From assembly GCF_003569915.1 (NCBI RefSeq), contig NZ_KZ984439.1, positions 186,001 through 250,000 on the forward strand: DNA of 64,000 bases, given 5' to 3'. Source of the stretch: Comamonas testosteroni (GTDB lineage: Bacteria; Pseudomonadota; Gammaproteobacteria; Burkholderiales; Burkholderiaceae_C). The position numbers and the translations under genes were made by a program. The stretch's first letter is position 1. Every line of letters begins with the position of its first letter. The notes under the pieces are model-generated. The model was not told where the DNA came from. It did not search any database and saw only the letters and a program-made list of their open reading frames with translations. Positions 40,413-50,043 of the stretch are shown one piece after another.

Positions 40413-41360
40413 TTAGAGCTTGAGCGCGGCAGTGTCGCCGTTGCTCCAGTGGCGCAAGGACTCTTCGGTAATCAAGAGCACCTGCTCATCGCCTGAGCTG
40501 GTATCGAGCCAGAACACGGGCAGGTCGGGGAAGGCGGCTTCAAAGTACGGCTTTTCGTTGCCGATTTCCAGAATCACCACGGCGTCCTTGTTCAGGCGCG
40601 CGGGCAGGTCGGCCAGCAACTGGCGGATAAAGTCCATGCCGTCCGTGCCACCCGCCAGCGCCAGTTCAGGCTCGGCCAGATATTCGGCGGGCAGCTTGCG
40701 CATGCTGTCGGCGTTCACATAAGGCGGGTTGCACAGCACCAGATCCCAGGGGCCGGGCACCTGGCTCATGCCATTGGTTTCCAGCAGCGTCACGCGGTCC
40801 TGCAAGCCGTGCTTGTCCACATTGATGCGGGCCACGGCCAGCGCGTCGGTCGAAAGATCGGCGCCGGTCACCTGCACATCGGGGTAGGCCATGGCGGCCA
40901 GACAGGCGAGCGAGCCATTGCCCGTGCACAGATCGAGCACCTGCACGGTCTTGTCGCTGAGCCAGCCGTCGATGCTGCCGTCGGCCAGCAGCTCGGCAAT
41001 AAAGCTGCGCGGCACGATGGAGCGCTCGTCGATGTAGAAGGGCACGCCCACCAGCCAGGCTTCGTTGGTGAGGTAGGCCGCAGGCTTGCGCGTGCGGATG
41101 CGCTCATCAAAAAGTGTAGCTATCTGCGCAATATCTTCCGGGACTACAGGCTGATTGGCTACAGATTCTGGTGCGCCGGGCGTGAGTTCGCTGTCCAGCG
41201 GTAATTGGAGCTTCCACAGCACCAGCCAGGCGGCTTCGTCTTCTGCGGTGGCCGTGCCATGGCCAAAGGCCACGCCGGCAGCGGTGAGGGCCTGCGCGCC
41301 GCTGGCGATCAGCTCGGCAATGGTGTTGCCGGTGATGGCGTTCGTGATACTGGCGTTCAT
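40413..41360 (-). CDS. prmB: Ribosomal protein L3 glutamine methyltransferase
   Basis: This 315-residue SAM-dependent N5-glutamine methyltransferase of the PrmB/HemK type has the SAM-binding motif [16 protein letters not shown] and the glutamine-binding LCNPPYVN. The N-terminal helical domain contains a stretch around [14 protein letters not shown] that overlaps a degenerate dispersed repeat. The start overlaps the dapE stop by 4 bp, so the two are co-translated. Confidence 0.9.
   Translation of the reverse strand: MNASITNAITGNTIAELIASGAQALTAAGVAFGHGTATAEDEAAWLVLWKLQLPLDSELTPGAPESVANQPVVPEDIAQIATLFDERIRTRKPAAYLTNEAWLVGVPFYIDERSIVPRSFIAELLADGSIDGWLSDKTVQVLDLCTGNGSLACLAAMAYPDVQVTGADLSTDALAVARINVDKHGLQDRVTLLETNGMSQVPGPWDLVLCNPPYVNADSMRKLPAEYLAEPELALAGGTDGMDFIRQLLADLPARLNKDAVVILEIGNEKPYFEAAFPDLPVFWLDTSSGDEQVLLITEESLRHWSNGDTAALKL
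41108..41155 (+). repeat. Dispersed repeat, copy h (degenerate), inside prmB
   Basis: AAAAAGTGTAGCTATCTGCG...GACTACAGGCTGATT keeps the AGCTA core and the spacing but is the most diverged copy. It encodes a non-conserved loop of PrmB. Confidence 0.4.
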
Positions 41361-42556
41361 GCGTTCGTTGTCTGCTGGCGCTGGATGTTCTCCAGCGTCT
41401 TGCGGTAGATGTTTTTCAGCGGCTCGATATCGGCCACGGCGATGTGCTCGTCGATCTTGTGGATGCTGGCGTTGGGCGGGCCCATTTCGATGACCTGCGG
41501 GCAGATCTGCGCGATAAAGCGGCCGTCGCTGGTGCCGCCCGTTGTGGACAGCTCGGTATCGATGCCGGTTTCTTCCTTGATGGCGGCCTGCACGGCATTG
41601 ACCAGCGTGCCAGGCGTGGTCAGGAAGGGCTGGCCGCCAATGGTCCAGACCAGCGAGTATTCAAGGCCGTGGCGGTCCAGCACCTCGTGCACGCGCTTTT
41701 GCAGCGACTCGGACGTGGATTCGGTGCAGAAGCGGAAGTTGAAGTCGATCACCACATGACCGGGGATGACGTTGCTCGCGCCCGTGCCGCCGTGGATATT
41801 GCTGATCTGCCAGCTGGTGGGCTGGAAGAAGGCGTTGCCCTTATCCCAGACCGTGGCGGCCAGCTCGGCCAGCGCGGGCAGGGCTTCGTGGATGGGGTTG
41901 CGGGCCAGTTGCGGGTAGGCGATATGGCCTTGCACGCCGTTGACGGTGAGCTTGCCGCTCATGGTGCCGCGGCGGCCGTTCTTGATCATGTCGCCCGTCT
42001 TTTTGACGGAGGTGGGCTCGCCCACAATGCACCAGTCCAGGCGCTCGCCGCGCTTTTTGAACTGCTCGATCACGACCTTGGTGCCGTCGATCGAGGGGCC
42101 TTCCTCGTCGCTGGTGAGCAGGAAGGCGATGTCAAAAGCGGGCTCGGGCGTGGTCTGCAAAAACTCCTCTACCGCCACCACAAAGGCGGCGATGGAGGTT
42201 TTCATGTCGCTCGCACCCCGGCCATAGAGCTTGCCGTCGCGGTGCATGGGCACAAACGGCGGGCTGCTCCATTCCTTGAGCGGGCCGGGGGGCACCACAT
42301 CGGTATGGCCGGCAAACACCAGCACCGGTGTAGGATCATCAGATTTGATAGCGCCTTGCCCAGATGTTGTACGGACTGCGCTGCGTTTTGCCCATAAATT
42401 GCGAACGCGGAAGTCTTCCGGGCCGCTATCCATGCGTTCACAGGCAAAGCCCATGGGAGTCAGGGCGTCGGCCAGCAGCTCAAGGCAGCCAGCGTCTTCA
42501 GGGGTGACAGAGGGCAGGCTGATGAGCTGCTCGGTCAGTTGCAGAGTGCGGGACAT
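41357..42556 (-). CDS. dapE: Succinyl-diaminopimelate desuccinylase
   Basis: This 399-residue dinuclear zinc amidohydrolase releases LL-diaminopimelate in lysine and peptidoglycan synthesis. Metal and catalytic motifs are [37 protein letters not shown] and the C-terminal [11 protein letters not shown]. Between the conserved NLWAKR and the [10 protein letters not shown] motif there are about 20 extra residues ([16 protein letters not shown]) encoded by a dispersed repeat. Metal ligands look intact. It is in the same direction as dapC and dapD, but pilU separates them. Confidence 0.93.
   Translation of the reverse strand: MSRTLQLTEQLISLPSVTPEDAGCLELLADALTPMGFACERMDSGPEDFRVRNLWAKRSAVRTTSGQGAIKSDDPTPVLVFAGHTDVVPPGPLKEWSSPPFVPMHRDGKLYGRGASDMKTSIAAFVVAVEEFLQTTPEPAFDIAFLLTSDEEGPSIDGTKVVIEQFKKRGERLDWCIVGEPTSVKKTGDMIKNGRRGTMSGKLTVNGVQGHIAYPQLARNPIHEALPALAELAATVWDKGNAFFQPTSWQISNIHGGTGASNVIPGHVVIDFNFRFCTESTSESLQKRVHEVLDRHGLEYSLVWTIGGQPFLTTPGTLVNAVQAAIKEETGIDTELSTTGGTSDGRFIAQICPQVIEMGPPNASIHKIDEHIAVADIEPLKNIYRKTLENIQRQQTTNA
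42341..42390 (+). repeat. Dispersed repeat, copy i, inside dapE
   Basis: AGATTTGATAGCGCCTTGCC...GGACTGCGCTGCGTTTTGCC. It encodes an in-frame insertion in the N-terminal part of DapE, ahead of the zinc-binding GHTD motif. Confidence 0.6.
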
Positions 42557-42597
42557 GGGGAAAGGGCTTCAACTAAAACAATGCCTCAAAAGCCTTT

Positions 42598-43764
42598 TCA
42601 GGCTGTTTTGACATCCAGGGTGATTTCCGTGAACGACGGCATATCGTCATCGCCGGGCAGCAGCACATCGGTAACCTCGGGTGCGCCCTTGGAACTGGCG
42701 TGGCTCAGATCATTATCCATACGCCACATCAGATTGGTGGGCGAGTCAGCATAGGCCAGCGCTTCATTGCGCTCAATTGTGCCACTGCGCACCAGTGCGG
42801 CCAGCGCTTCTTCGAAGGTTTGCGAGCCTTCGGCCATGGATTTCTCCATCGACTCCTTCACGCCGCCAAAATCGCCGCGCAAGATCATGTCGCTGATCAG
42901 CTTGGTGTTGAGCATGACCTCCACCGCCGGCACGCGCGTGCCGTCGATGCTGCGGATCAGGCGCTGCGAGATCACGGCCTTGAGCGATGCGGCCAGCTCC
43001 CCCAGCATGGTGGGGCGCACCTCCTCGGGGAAGAAGGACAGTATGCGGTTGAGCGCGTGGTAGCTGTTGTTGGCGTGCAGCGTGGCCAGGCACAGGTGGC
43101 CGGACTGGGCATAGGCCAGCGCGGCGGACATGGTCTCGCGGTCACGGATTTCACCGATCAGAATCACATCCGGGGCCTGGCGCAGCGCGTTCTTGAGCGC
43201 CGTGGCCAGCGTGGCCGTATCGGTGCCGACTTCGCGCTGGTTGACGATGGAGCGCTTGCTGCGGAACTGGAATTCGATGGGGTCTTCCACGGTCAGAATA
43301 TGGCCGCTGAGCTTTTCGTTGCGCTCATCGATCATGCTGGCCAGCGTGGTGCTCTTGCCCGAGCCCGTGGCCCCGACCACCAGCACCAGTCCGCGTTTTT
43401 CCATCACCAGATCGCTGACGATGGGCGGCAGGTTCAGCGTGTCGCGCTTGGGCACTTGCTGGGAGATGAAACGGATCACCACGGCATAGCTGCCGCGCTG
43501 GCGCATGGCGCTGATACGAAAGCGGCCGACGCCGGCCATGGGAATGGCAATGTTCAGCTCGCCCGTGCTCTTGAGCTCCTCAATGGCCTCGGGGCTGACC
43601 ACCTCGGACAGCAGAGCCAGCGGCGCATCGGGCGGCAGCTCCTGCTGGTTGATGGGAACGCACACGCCATTGATCTTGATCAGCGCTGTGGCCCGGGCGG
43701 ACAGGTAGACGTCGGATGCCTTTTTATCGGCCATCAGACGCAGAATTTTTTCCATATTGCTCAT
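42598..43764 (-). CDS. pilU: Type IV pilus retraction ATPase paralogue (PilU-like)
   Basis: This 388-residue hexameric secretion-ATPase family member has Walker A GATGSGKST, an Asp box ILTVEDPIEF, Walker B VILIGEIRDRETM and the His box LATLHANNS. The ADKKASDVYLSARA start and a long C-terminal tail ending LDVKTA favour PilU over PilT. PilU supports retraction together with PilT, which is not in the window. It sits between dapD and dapE. Confidence 0.88.
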   Translation of the reverse strand: MSNMEKILRLMADKKASDVYLSARATALIKINGVCVPINQQELPPDAPLALLSEVVSPEAIEELKSTGELNIAIPMAGVGRFRISAMRQRGSYAVVIRFISQQVPKRDTLNLPPIVSDLVMEKRGLVLVVGATGSGKSTTLASMIDERNEKLSGHILTVEDPIEFQFRSKRSIVNQREVGTDTATLATALKNALRQAPDVILIGEIRDRETMSAALAYAQSGHLCLATLHANNSYHALNRILSFFPEEVRPTMLGELAASLKAVISQRLIRSIDGTRVPAVEVMLNTKLISDMILRGDFGGVKESMEKSMAEGSQTFEEALAALVRSGTIERNEALAYADSPTNLMWRMDNDLSHASSKGAPEVTDVLLPGDDDMPSFTEITLDVKTA

Positions 43765-43854
43765 TCAAATCCTCATTAGCCTCTCGGCGCCCATGTTAGC
43801 GCCTGCGCAGGCCGCCCAAGCACTGCCGGTGCGGGCGTGGCTGATCTGGCACAT

Positions 43855-43892
43855 GAAAAAAGCCTGCGCGCCTTGAAGGGCGGGCAGGCTTT
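43855..43892 (-). terminator. Rho-independent terminator after dapD
   Basis: On the minus strand AAGCCTGC...GCAGGCTT forms an 8-bp stem followed by TTTTTTCATG, 18 bp after the dapD stop. Confidence 0.85.
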
Positions 43893-43910
43893 GCGACTGA
43901 GTGTGAGGGA

Positions 43911-44744
43911 TTAGTCGCGCAGCAGGTCGTTGATGCTGGTCTTAGAGCGGGTCTGCGCATCCACGCGCTTGACGATGATGGCGGCATACATGGAGTAGTC
44001 CTTGCCATCCTTGGTCTTCTTGGGGATGTTGCCGCTGACCACCACGGAGCCGCTGGGCACGCGGCCATAGGTGATTTCGCCGGTTTCGCGGTTGAACAAA
44101 GGAGTGGACTGGCCGATGTACACACCCATGCCCAGCACGGAGTTTTCTTCGACGATCACGCCTTCCACGACTTCGGAGCGAGCGCCGATGAAGCAGTTGT
44201 CTTCAATGATGGTGGGGTTAGCTTGCAGGGGCTCGAGCACGCCGCCCAGGCCGACGCCGCCCGACAGGTGCACGTTCTTGCCCACTTGAGCGCAGGAGCC
44301 CACGGTAGCCCAGGTGTCCACCATGGTGCCGGAGTCCACATAGGCGCCGATGTTCACGTAGGAAGGCATCAGGATGGCACCAGAGGCGACGAAGGAGCCG
44401 CGACGAGCGACGGCGGGAGGCACCACGCGCACGCCGGTGGCGGCGATCTGGGCTTCGGTCATGCCTTCGAACTTGGTGGGCACCTTGTCAAAGAAGTTCA
44501 GCGCGCCGCCGTTGATCAGCGCGTTGTCCTTGAGGCGGAAGGACAGCAGCACGGCCTTCTTGATCCACTGGTGCACGGTCCATTGGCCCACGCCTTCGCG
44601 GGTGGCCACGCGCAGCTTGCCGTCATTGAGTTCGGCAATCACATGCTCCACGGCATCCACCACTTCCTTGGGGGCGGCGGAAGGCGAGATGGAAGCACGG
44701 TTGTCCCAGGCGGTATCGATGATGGATTGCAGTTGTTGCGTCAT
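43911..44744 (-). CDS. dapD: Tetrahydrodipicolinate N-succinyltransferase
   Basis: This 277-residue left-handed beta-helix acyltransferase uses succinyl-CoA to open tetrahydrodipicolinate. It has hexapeptide-repeat stretches such as [20 protein letters not shown] and [20 protein letters not shown], and the N-terminal helical domain [20 protein letters not shown]. The ATG at 44744 is chosen; a longer in-frame start adds 21 hydrophobic residues not seen in the family. It follows dapC in the same direction. Confidence 0.95.
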   Translation of the reverse strand: MTQQLQSIIDTAWDNRASISPSAAPKEVVDAVEHVIAELNDGKLRVATREGVGQWTVHQWIKKAVLLSFRLKDNALINGGALNFFDKVPTKFEGMTEAQIAATGVRVVPPAVARRGSFVASGAILMPSYVNIGAYVDSGTMVDTWATVGSCAQVGKNVHLSGGVGLGGVLEPLQANPTIIEDNCFIGARSEVVEGVIVEENSVLGMGVYIGQSTPLFNRETGEITYGRVPSGSVVVSGNIPKKTKDGKDYSMYAAIIVKRVDAQTRSKTSINDLLRD

Positions 44745-44804
44745 GATGTTTTCGGTCAAAGATCGAAAGTTAAGGTGAAACGGTAGGGGTAACAGTAAGG
44801 TCAG

Positions 44805-44830
44805 CAAAGGCCTGAGGGGCAGGCCTTTTC
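44805..44830 (-). terminator. Hairpin between dapC and dapD
   Basis: AAGGCCTG and CAGGCCTT form an 8-bp stem with a 5-nt loop, 10 bp after the dapC stop. The T-run on the minus strand is short, so partial termination or mRNA processing is likely. Confidence 0.6.
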
Positions 44831-44839
44831 AGTCAATGC

Positions 44840-46045
44840 TCAGCGGCTGCGGCTTTCGATGAACTGGGCAATGCGCTGGGCAGCTTCCAGACATTCGGCA
44901 GTCTCGGCCACCAGCGCCATGCGCACACGGTTGGCACCGGGGTTGAAGCCCTGAGCCTCGCGCGCCAGATAGCTGCCTGGCAATACTGTAACACCTGTAT
45001 GAGCATACAGCTCTTTGGCGAATTGTGCGTCGTCCATGCCCAGTTTTTCGGGAATCCCGGCCCACAGGTAGAAGCTGGCATCGGGCAGCTTCACATCCAT
45101 GACCTTGGCCAGCACGGGCGTGACCTGGGCAAACTTTTCGCGGTACATGCGGCGGTTTTCGACCACATGGGCTTCGTCGCCCCAGGCGGCAATCGATGCA
45201 GTCTGCACCACGGGGCTCATGGCGCCGCCGTGGTAGGTGCGGTAGAGCAAAAAGGACTTGAGCAAGGCGGCATCACCGGCCACAAAGCCGCTGCGCAGGC
45301 CGGGCACATTGCTGCGCTTGGAGAGGCTGGTGAACATCACCAGATTCTTGAAGTCGTGGCGGCCCAGTTTCTTGGCCGCTTCCAGGCCGCCCAGCGGCGC
45401 TTCTTCCTGGAAGTAGATTTCGCTGTAGCACTCGTCGCTGGCAATCACAAAGCCATGCTTGTCGGACAGGGCAAACAGCTTTTCCCACTCGGACAGCGGC
45501 ATCACTGCGCCCGTGGGGTTGCCGGGCGAGCAGACAAAAATCATCTGCGTGTTTTGCCAGACATCCTCAGGCACGGCATCCCAGTTCACCGCAAAGTTGC
45601 GGCTGGCGTCGCTGGCTGCGTAATAGGGCGTAGCACCGGCCAGCAGGGTTGCGCCTTCGTAGATTTGATAGAAGGGGTTGGGGCAGATGACGCGCGCACC
45701 GGGTTGGGTGTTGTCCACGATCACCTGCGTGAAGGAGAACAGCGCTTCACGCGAGCCGTTGACGGGCAGCACCTGGGTGGCGGCGTCCAGCTCGATGCCG
45801 TAGCGCTGGTTGGCCCATTGGGCGCAGGCCTCTTTGAACGCGGGCAGGCCACCGGTGGCGGGATAGACGGACAGGCCTTCGAGTTCGGCGCTCAGGGCTT
45901 TTTCAATGAACTCGGGTGTGGCATGGCGCGGCTCGCCAATGCCCAGGCTGATGGGGCGCACCCCGGCCGGGGGCTGCACACCAGCAAACAACTGGCGAAG
46001 ACGTTCGAATGGGTAGGGCTGGAGACGCGAGAGCAGGGGGTTCAT
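44840..46045 (-). CDS. dapC: N-succinyl-diaminopimelate aminotransferase
   Basis: This 401-residue PLP enzyme (fold type I) follows DapD in the succinylase branch of lysine synthesis. Motifs are ISLGIGEPRHATP, the nucleotide-like VCSPGNPTGAVM, the Asp-containing FVIASDECYSEIYF, and the PLP lysine in SLSKRSNVPGLRSG. Paired with dapD and near dapE, the assignment as DapC rather than another aminotransferase is strong. Confidence 0.92.
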   Translation of the reverse strand: MNPLLSRLQPYPFERLRQLFAGVQPPAGVRPISLGIGEPRHATPEFIEKALSAELEGLSVYPATGGLPAFKEACAQWANQRYGIELDAATQVLPVNGSREALFSFTQVIVDNTQPGARVICPNPFYQIYEGATLLAGATPYYAASDASRNFAVNWDAVPEDVWQNTQMIFVCSPGNPTGAVMPLSEWEKLFALSDKHGFVIASDECYSEIYFQEEAPLGGLEAAKKLGRHDFKNLVMFTSLSKRSNVPGLRSGFVAGDAALLKSFLLYRTYHGGAMSPVVQTASIAAWGDEAHVVENRRMYREKFAQVTPVLAKVMDVKLPDASFYLWAGIPEKLGMDDAQFAKELYAHTGVTVLPGSYLAREAQGFNPGANRVRMALVAETAECLEAAQRIAQFIESRSR

Positions 46046-46186
46046 AGCCGTCTATTATGGAGCGATGCTATTTGCGCATGAGCAAAGAATCTGCAGAACC
46101 TGTGATTTTGCGGGTTTCCCGGCTCACAGTCATTGCAAATTGTTACGTAAGCTGCGCCTCATAAGAATGAAGACGGGGAGATGAAC

Positions 46187-47647
46187 ATGCAGCAGGACAC
46201 ACAACAGAGGAAACAAAGGTCTTTGAGTCTGGTCTTTTTGCCGGTAGCCGCATTGCTGTGGCTGCTGTCCGGGCCGCTGGTGGTCCTGCAGGAGCTGAGT
46301 CTGGCGGCCGCGCTGGGCTGGCTGGTGGTGTGGAGCCTGGGCGTGCTCTGGGGCGCGCGCTGGCTTCATGTACGCTGGCAGTTGCAGCGCCAGAGCCTGC
46401 AGCAGGCCATGGACCGCGTGGCCCATGGCGATCTGAGTCAGAGTGGCGGCGACATGGGCGTGGGCATGGTCAAGGCGCTATCGGGCATGGTGGCGGACGT
46501 GCGCAGCAACGCGGCGCTGGTGGCGCAGGCGGGCCAGAGCATGGTCAACGAGCATCAGGCGCTGGCTCAGCGCACGGAGGCCCAGGCGAGCAACCTGGCG
46601 CAGACGGTGATCAGCGTGGAGCAACTGACCACGGCCGTGCAAAACAATGTGGAAGTGGCGCGCTCCGCGCATTCGCAGGCCGATGGTGTGCGCGCCGCAG
46701 CCGATCAGGGCGCTGAAGCCATGCAGCGCGCCGTGCATTCGGTGGAATCGATTGAGCGCAATGTCGGGCGCATGCGCGAGATCATCGGAGTGATCGATGG
46801 CATTGCGTTTCAGACCAATATTCTGGCGCTGAACGCCGCGGTGGAAGCTGCGCGCGCCGGCGAGCAAGGCCGTGGCTTTGCCGTGGTGGCCAGCGAGGTG
46901 CGCTCGCTCGCCCAGCGCTCTGCCGAGGCAGCCAAGGAAATCCGCCAACTGATTGGCCAGACGGTGCAGCAGGTGGGCCAGAGCACCGAGCTGCTGCGCA
47001 GCGCAGGCCAGGAAATTCATGGCGTGACCCGCGCCATTCACGATGTGGTGGCCCATATGGGCGAGCTGTCGGACTCGGCCAGCCAGCAAAGCCATGGCCT
47101 GCAGGAGATGACGGAGGCGGTGCGCCAGATCGATCAGATCACCCAGCACAATGCCCAGATGGTCAGCCACGCGCTGCAGCAGGCGCAGGCGCTGCAACTG
47201 CGGGCGCTGGACCTGTCGAGCGCGGTGTCCCGCTTCAGGTTGCAGCAGGGAACGGCGGAGGAGGCGGTGTCCCTGGTCGATGCCGCGTTGCGCCTGAGCC
47301 AGCAGGGCGCGCGCAGCCTGAGTCAGGTACTGCATTCGGTCAGTGATCCGCAGCAGCCTTTTCATGACCGCGATATGTATGTGTTTGCGCTCTCGCCCGA
47401 GGGGGAATATCTGGCCTTTGGCGGCAACCCGGAAAAAGTCGGTGTTCGCCTGCAGGACGTGCCCGGCATCCGCGGCGAGCAGTTGATTGCCGACATCATT
47501 GCCCAGGCCGAAAGCTGTCCGGGTTGGGTGGAGTATGACTTCCTCAACCCCAGCACGCAGAAGGTGCAGACCAAGATGTCCTATGTCTGCAAGCACCTGG
47601 GCCTGTACTGGGGCTGCGGCGTGTACAAGAGTCTGGCGACGGCTTAA
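46187..47647 (+). CDS. Methyl-accepting chemotaxis protein with C-terminal Cache domain
   Basis: This 486-residue receptor has two closely spaced membrane helices (about 13-32 and 38-58), so almost no periplasmic domain. A HAMP-like segment and the signalling domain follow, with the tip motif [20 protein letters not shown] and [15 protein letters not shown]. After the signalling domain, residues about 365-485 form a single-Cache-like domain ([43 protein letters not shown]). The sensor therefore appears to be cytoplasmic and at the C-terminus. The ATG at 46187 has GGGGAG six bases upstream; the ATG at 46181 is too close to it. Confidence 0.85.
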   Translation: MQQDTQQRKQRSLSLVFLPVAALLWLLSGPLVVLQELSLAAALGWLVVWSLGVLWGARWLHVRWQLQRQSLQQAMDRVAHGDLSQSGGDMGVGMVKALSGMVADVRSNAALVAQAGQSMVNEHQALAQRTEAQASNLAQTVISVEQLTTAVQNNVEVARSAHSQADGVRAAADQGAEAMQRAVHSVESIERNVGRMREIIGVIDGIAFQTNILALNAAVEAARAGEQGRGFAVVASEVRSLAQRSAEAAKEIRQLIGQTVQQVGQSTELLRSAGQEIHGVTRAIHDVVAHMGELSDSASQQSHGLQEMTEAVRQIDQITQHNAQMVSHALQQAQALQLRALDLSSAVSRFRLQQGTAEEAVSLVDAALRLSQQGARSLSQVLHSVSDPQQPFHDRDMYVFALSPEGEYLAFGGNPEKVGVRLQDVPGIRGEQLIADIIAQAESCPGWVEYDFLNPSTQKVQTKMSYVCKHLGLYWGCGVYKSLATA

Positions 47648-47654
47648 CACTATT

Positions 47655-47706
47655 AATTTGATAGCTAATAGCCTATGATCTATATAGACTAGAGGCTTGT
47701 TTTATT
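47655..47706 (+). repeat. Dispersed repeat, copy j
   Basis: Forward copy AATTTGATAGCTAATAGCCT...TAGACTAGAGGCTTGTTTT, between the convergent chemotaxis and RnfB-like genes. It may act as their shared end signal. Confidence 0.65.
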
Positions 47707-47711
47707 CAAAA

Positions 47712-48398
47712 TCAGTGCCCGGCACGCTGCGCTTTGGCCTTGGCCATGATGGCGGCCAGCATGGCTTTCTTGTCCAGAGCGGGCGCTGGTGCCGGCTCTG
47801 ACTGCGCGGCGGAAGCTGATTCAACAGCCGGCATCTGCGCCTGCGCGGTGGTGCGCACCGGCGCATTGGCCTTGCGCCCCGTGCGCTGCTGGTGGGCAGC
47901 GTAGCGGCCGCGCGCATGGTCGGCTTGGGGCTGGCTCCAGGCGTTCCAGCCCGTGGCATCCGCACTGGCGTTGACCAGTTCTATGCAATCGACCGGGCAG
48001 ACCGGAATGCACAGCTCACAGCCCGTGCAATGCTCGGCAATCACCGTATGCATGCGTTTGTTGGCACCCAGGATGGCGTCCGTGGGGCAGGCCTTGATGC
48101 ACAGCGTGCAGCCTATGCACCAGGCTTCATCGACCACAGCCAGGCTGCGCCAGGACTCCACGCCATGCGCGGCGCTCAAAGGTAGCTCTGGCCTGCCAGT
48201 GATGGTAGCCAGACGACGAATGCCCTCCTGGCCGCCAGGAGGGCATTGGTTGATGGGGGCTTCCCCGCTGGCAATGGCCCCGGCATAGGACGCGCAATCG
48301 GGATATCCGCAGCGCGTGCATTGGGTCTGGGGCAAAGCTGCATCAATCTCCGCAGCCAGTGCTTGAAGCGAGGAGGCTGCGGACATCGATGGGGTCAT
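47712..48398 (-). CDS. RnfB/RsxB-like ferredoxin protein
   Basis: This 228-residue iron-sulfur protein has the RnfB-type cluster motif [18 protein letters not shown] with a further cysteine in NQCPPGG, then two ferredoxin clusters [12 protein letters not shown] and [12 protein letters not shown]. The N-terminal membrane helix of true RnfB is absent, and no other rnf genes are nearby. It is the soluble RnfB-like form frequent in betaproteobacteria, probably an electron carrier. The C-terminal 70 residues are a low-complexity Ala/Pro tail. Confidence 0.85.
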   Translation of the reverse strand: MTPSMSAASSLQALAAEIDAALPQTQCTRCGYPDCASYAGAIASGEAPINQCPPGGQEGIRRLATITGRPELPLSAAHGVESWRSLAVVDEAWCIGCTLCIKACPTDAILGANKRMHTVIAEHCTGCELCIPVCPVDCIELVNASADATGWNAWSQPQADHARGRYAAHQQRTGRKANAPVRTTAQAQMPAVESASAAQSEPAPAPALDKKAMLAAIMAKAKAQRAGH

Positions 48399-48418
48399 GC
48401 AATTTTCTCGTTGAGCCT

Positions 48419-49867
48419 CTATGCCTTGCGTCGCGTGTGGTGCGAAGTCTTGGCAGAGCCGCCATTTTGCCCGTTTTTGGGGGCAGTCTTGGCGGCGGGA
48501 GCCTCGGGCAGCTCATCGGGGTGGTCGGGATGCACGGGCCTTTCCAGCTCATCATCGCTCGTGCTGCTGACATGGCCGGCCGCGCTGGCCGCCGTGGCGC
48601 TGGCGGGCTGGTGGGCCAGGATGAAATCACGCACCTGGGGGTACACGTTCTTGCGCCAGCGGCTGCCGCTGAAGATGCCGTAGTGGCCTGCGCCTTGCAC
48701 TTCGATGTGCTTGCGGGCGTCGGCATCGATGCCGGTACACAGATCATGCGCAGCGCGGGTCTGGCCGGAGCCGGAGATATCGTCGAGCTCACCTTCCACG
48801 GTCAGCAGGGCTGTGCCCTTGATGTCCTGCGGGCGCACCAGCTCGGGCTGGCCTTGCTCGTTCTTGACTTCCCAGGTGCCATGCACCAGTTTGTACTCTT
48901 GGAACACCGTGGCGATGGTCTCCAGATAGTAGTCGGCATCCATGTCCAGCACGGCGTTGTACTCGTCGTAGAACTTGCGGTGGTGCTCGGCGCTGGCGTC
49001 GTCACCCTTGATCAGGTCCTTGAAGTAGTCGTAGTGGCTCTTGGCATGGCGGTCGGGGTTCATGGCCACAAAGCCCGAGTACTGCAAAAAGCCCGGGTAC
49101 ACGCGGCGACCGGCGCCGGGGTAATTGTTGGGCACTTCGTAGATGACGTTGGTCTCGAACCATTCGAAGCTGCGCGTCTCGGCCAGATTGTTCACGGCTG
49201 TGGGCGAGCGGCGGGCGTCGATGGGGCCGCCCATCATGGTCATGGACAGAGGGGTCTTTTCGCCACGGCTGGCCATCAGCGAAACAGCAGCCAGGACAGG
49301 CACGGTGGGCTGGCAGACGCTGACCACATGGCACTGGCCATAGCGGCCCTGCAGGTAGCGAATGAACTCCTGCACGTAGTTCACATAGTCGTCGAGGTGG
49401 AATTCACCTTCGGACAGCGGCACGGTGCGCGCGTTCTTCCAGTCGGTGATATAGACCTTGTGGCCGCTGAGCATGCTCTGCACGGTATCGCGCAGCAGCG
49501 TGGCGTAGTGGCCGGAAAGAGGAGCGACGATCAGCACCACGGGCTGGCTGAGCATGGCTTCCAGCGTATCGGGATCATCGGAGAAACGCTTGAAGCGGCG
49601 CAGTTCGCAAAAAGGCTTGTCCACTTCCACACGCTCGCGGATGGTCACATCCACGCCACCGACTTCCACGCCATGCAGGTCGAACTCGGGCTTTTCGTAG
49701 TCCTTGCCAAGGCGGTAGACCAGATTGAAGCCAGCAGCCATGCGCTGGGCCAGCGGCAACTGGCTGAAGGCCGAGTGCGGGTTGTTGTAGAACTTGGAAG
49801 CGGCCTGGGCAAAGTCGGCAAAGGGCTCGACCATCGCGCGCTGCATTTCGTAGAACTGATAGAGCAT
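48419..49867 (-). CDS. phaZ: Intracellular polyhydroxyalkanoate depolymerase
   Basis: This 482-residue protein matches intracellular PHB depolymerases of the PhaZ1 type, which mobilise stored granules. It starts [20 protein letters not shown]. The catalytic Cys, in place of Ser, is in [15 protein letters not shown], as in this family; other motifs are [14 protein letters not shown] and [13 protein letters not shown] with the catalytic His. The C-terminus is a charged tail. The ATG at 49867 has AGGAAGT upstream; the longer frame is unlikely. An operator-like dyad shared with phaA lies 18 bp before it. Confidence 0.92.
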   Translation of the reverse strand: MLYQFYEMQRAMVEPFADFAQAASKFYNNPHSAFSQLPLAQRMAAGFNLVYRLGKDYEKPEFDLHGVEVGGVDVTIRERVEVDKPFCELRRFKRFSDDPDTLEAMLSQPVVLIVAPLSGHYATLLRDTVQSMLSGHKVYITDWKNARTVPLSEGEFHLDDYVNYVQEFIRYLQGRYGQCHVVSVCQPTVPVLAAVSLMASRGEKTPLSMTMMGGPIDARRSPTAVNNLAETRSFEWFETNVIYEVPNNYPGAGRRVYPGFLQYSGFVAMNPDRHAKSHYDYFKDLIKGDDASAEHHRKFYDEYNAVLDMDADYYLETIATVFQEYKLVHGTWEVKNEQGQPELVRPQDIKGTALLTVEGELDDISGSGQTRAAHDLCTGIDADARKHIEVQGAGHYGIFSGSRWRKNVYPQVRDFILAHQPASATAASAAGHVSSTSDDELERPVHPDHPDELPEAPAAKTAPKNGQNGGSAKTSHHTRRKA

Positions 49868-49884
49868 GGGTGCACTTCCTGCGG

Positions 49885-49903
49885 TTATGTTGCAGTGCAA
49901 TAT
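49885..49903 (-). promoter_or_regulatory. Operator-like dyad before phaZ
   Basis: On the minus strand atattgcactgcaacataa matches the site before phaA (28897-28915) at 16 of 19 positions and includes the dyad TTGCAnTGCAA. It lies just upstream of the phaZ start. A shared PHA-responsive repressor is inferred. Confidence 0.55.
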
Positions 49904-50043
49904 AACAGCAGATATTGACAGGGGAAGTAGTAAAACCCCTTCAAACACTCCACTCTGATCACCTTGAGCAACGCAGGTGACAGAGCTACGTCATTGCAGG
50001 CGAAAGCTGACCGTCAGTGACTGCAAATCTTTGTTTCGTGGGC

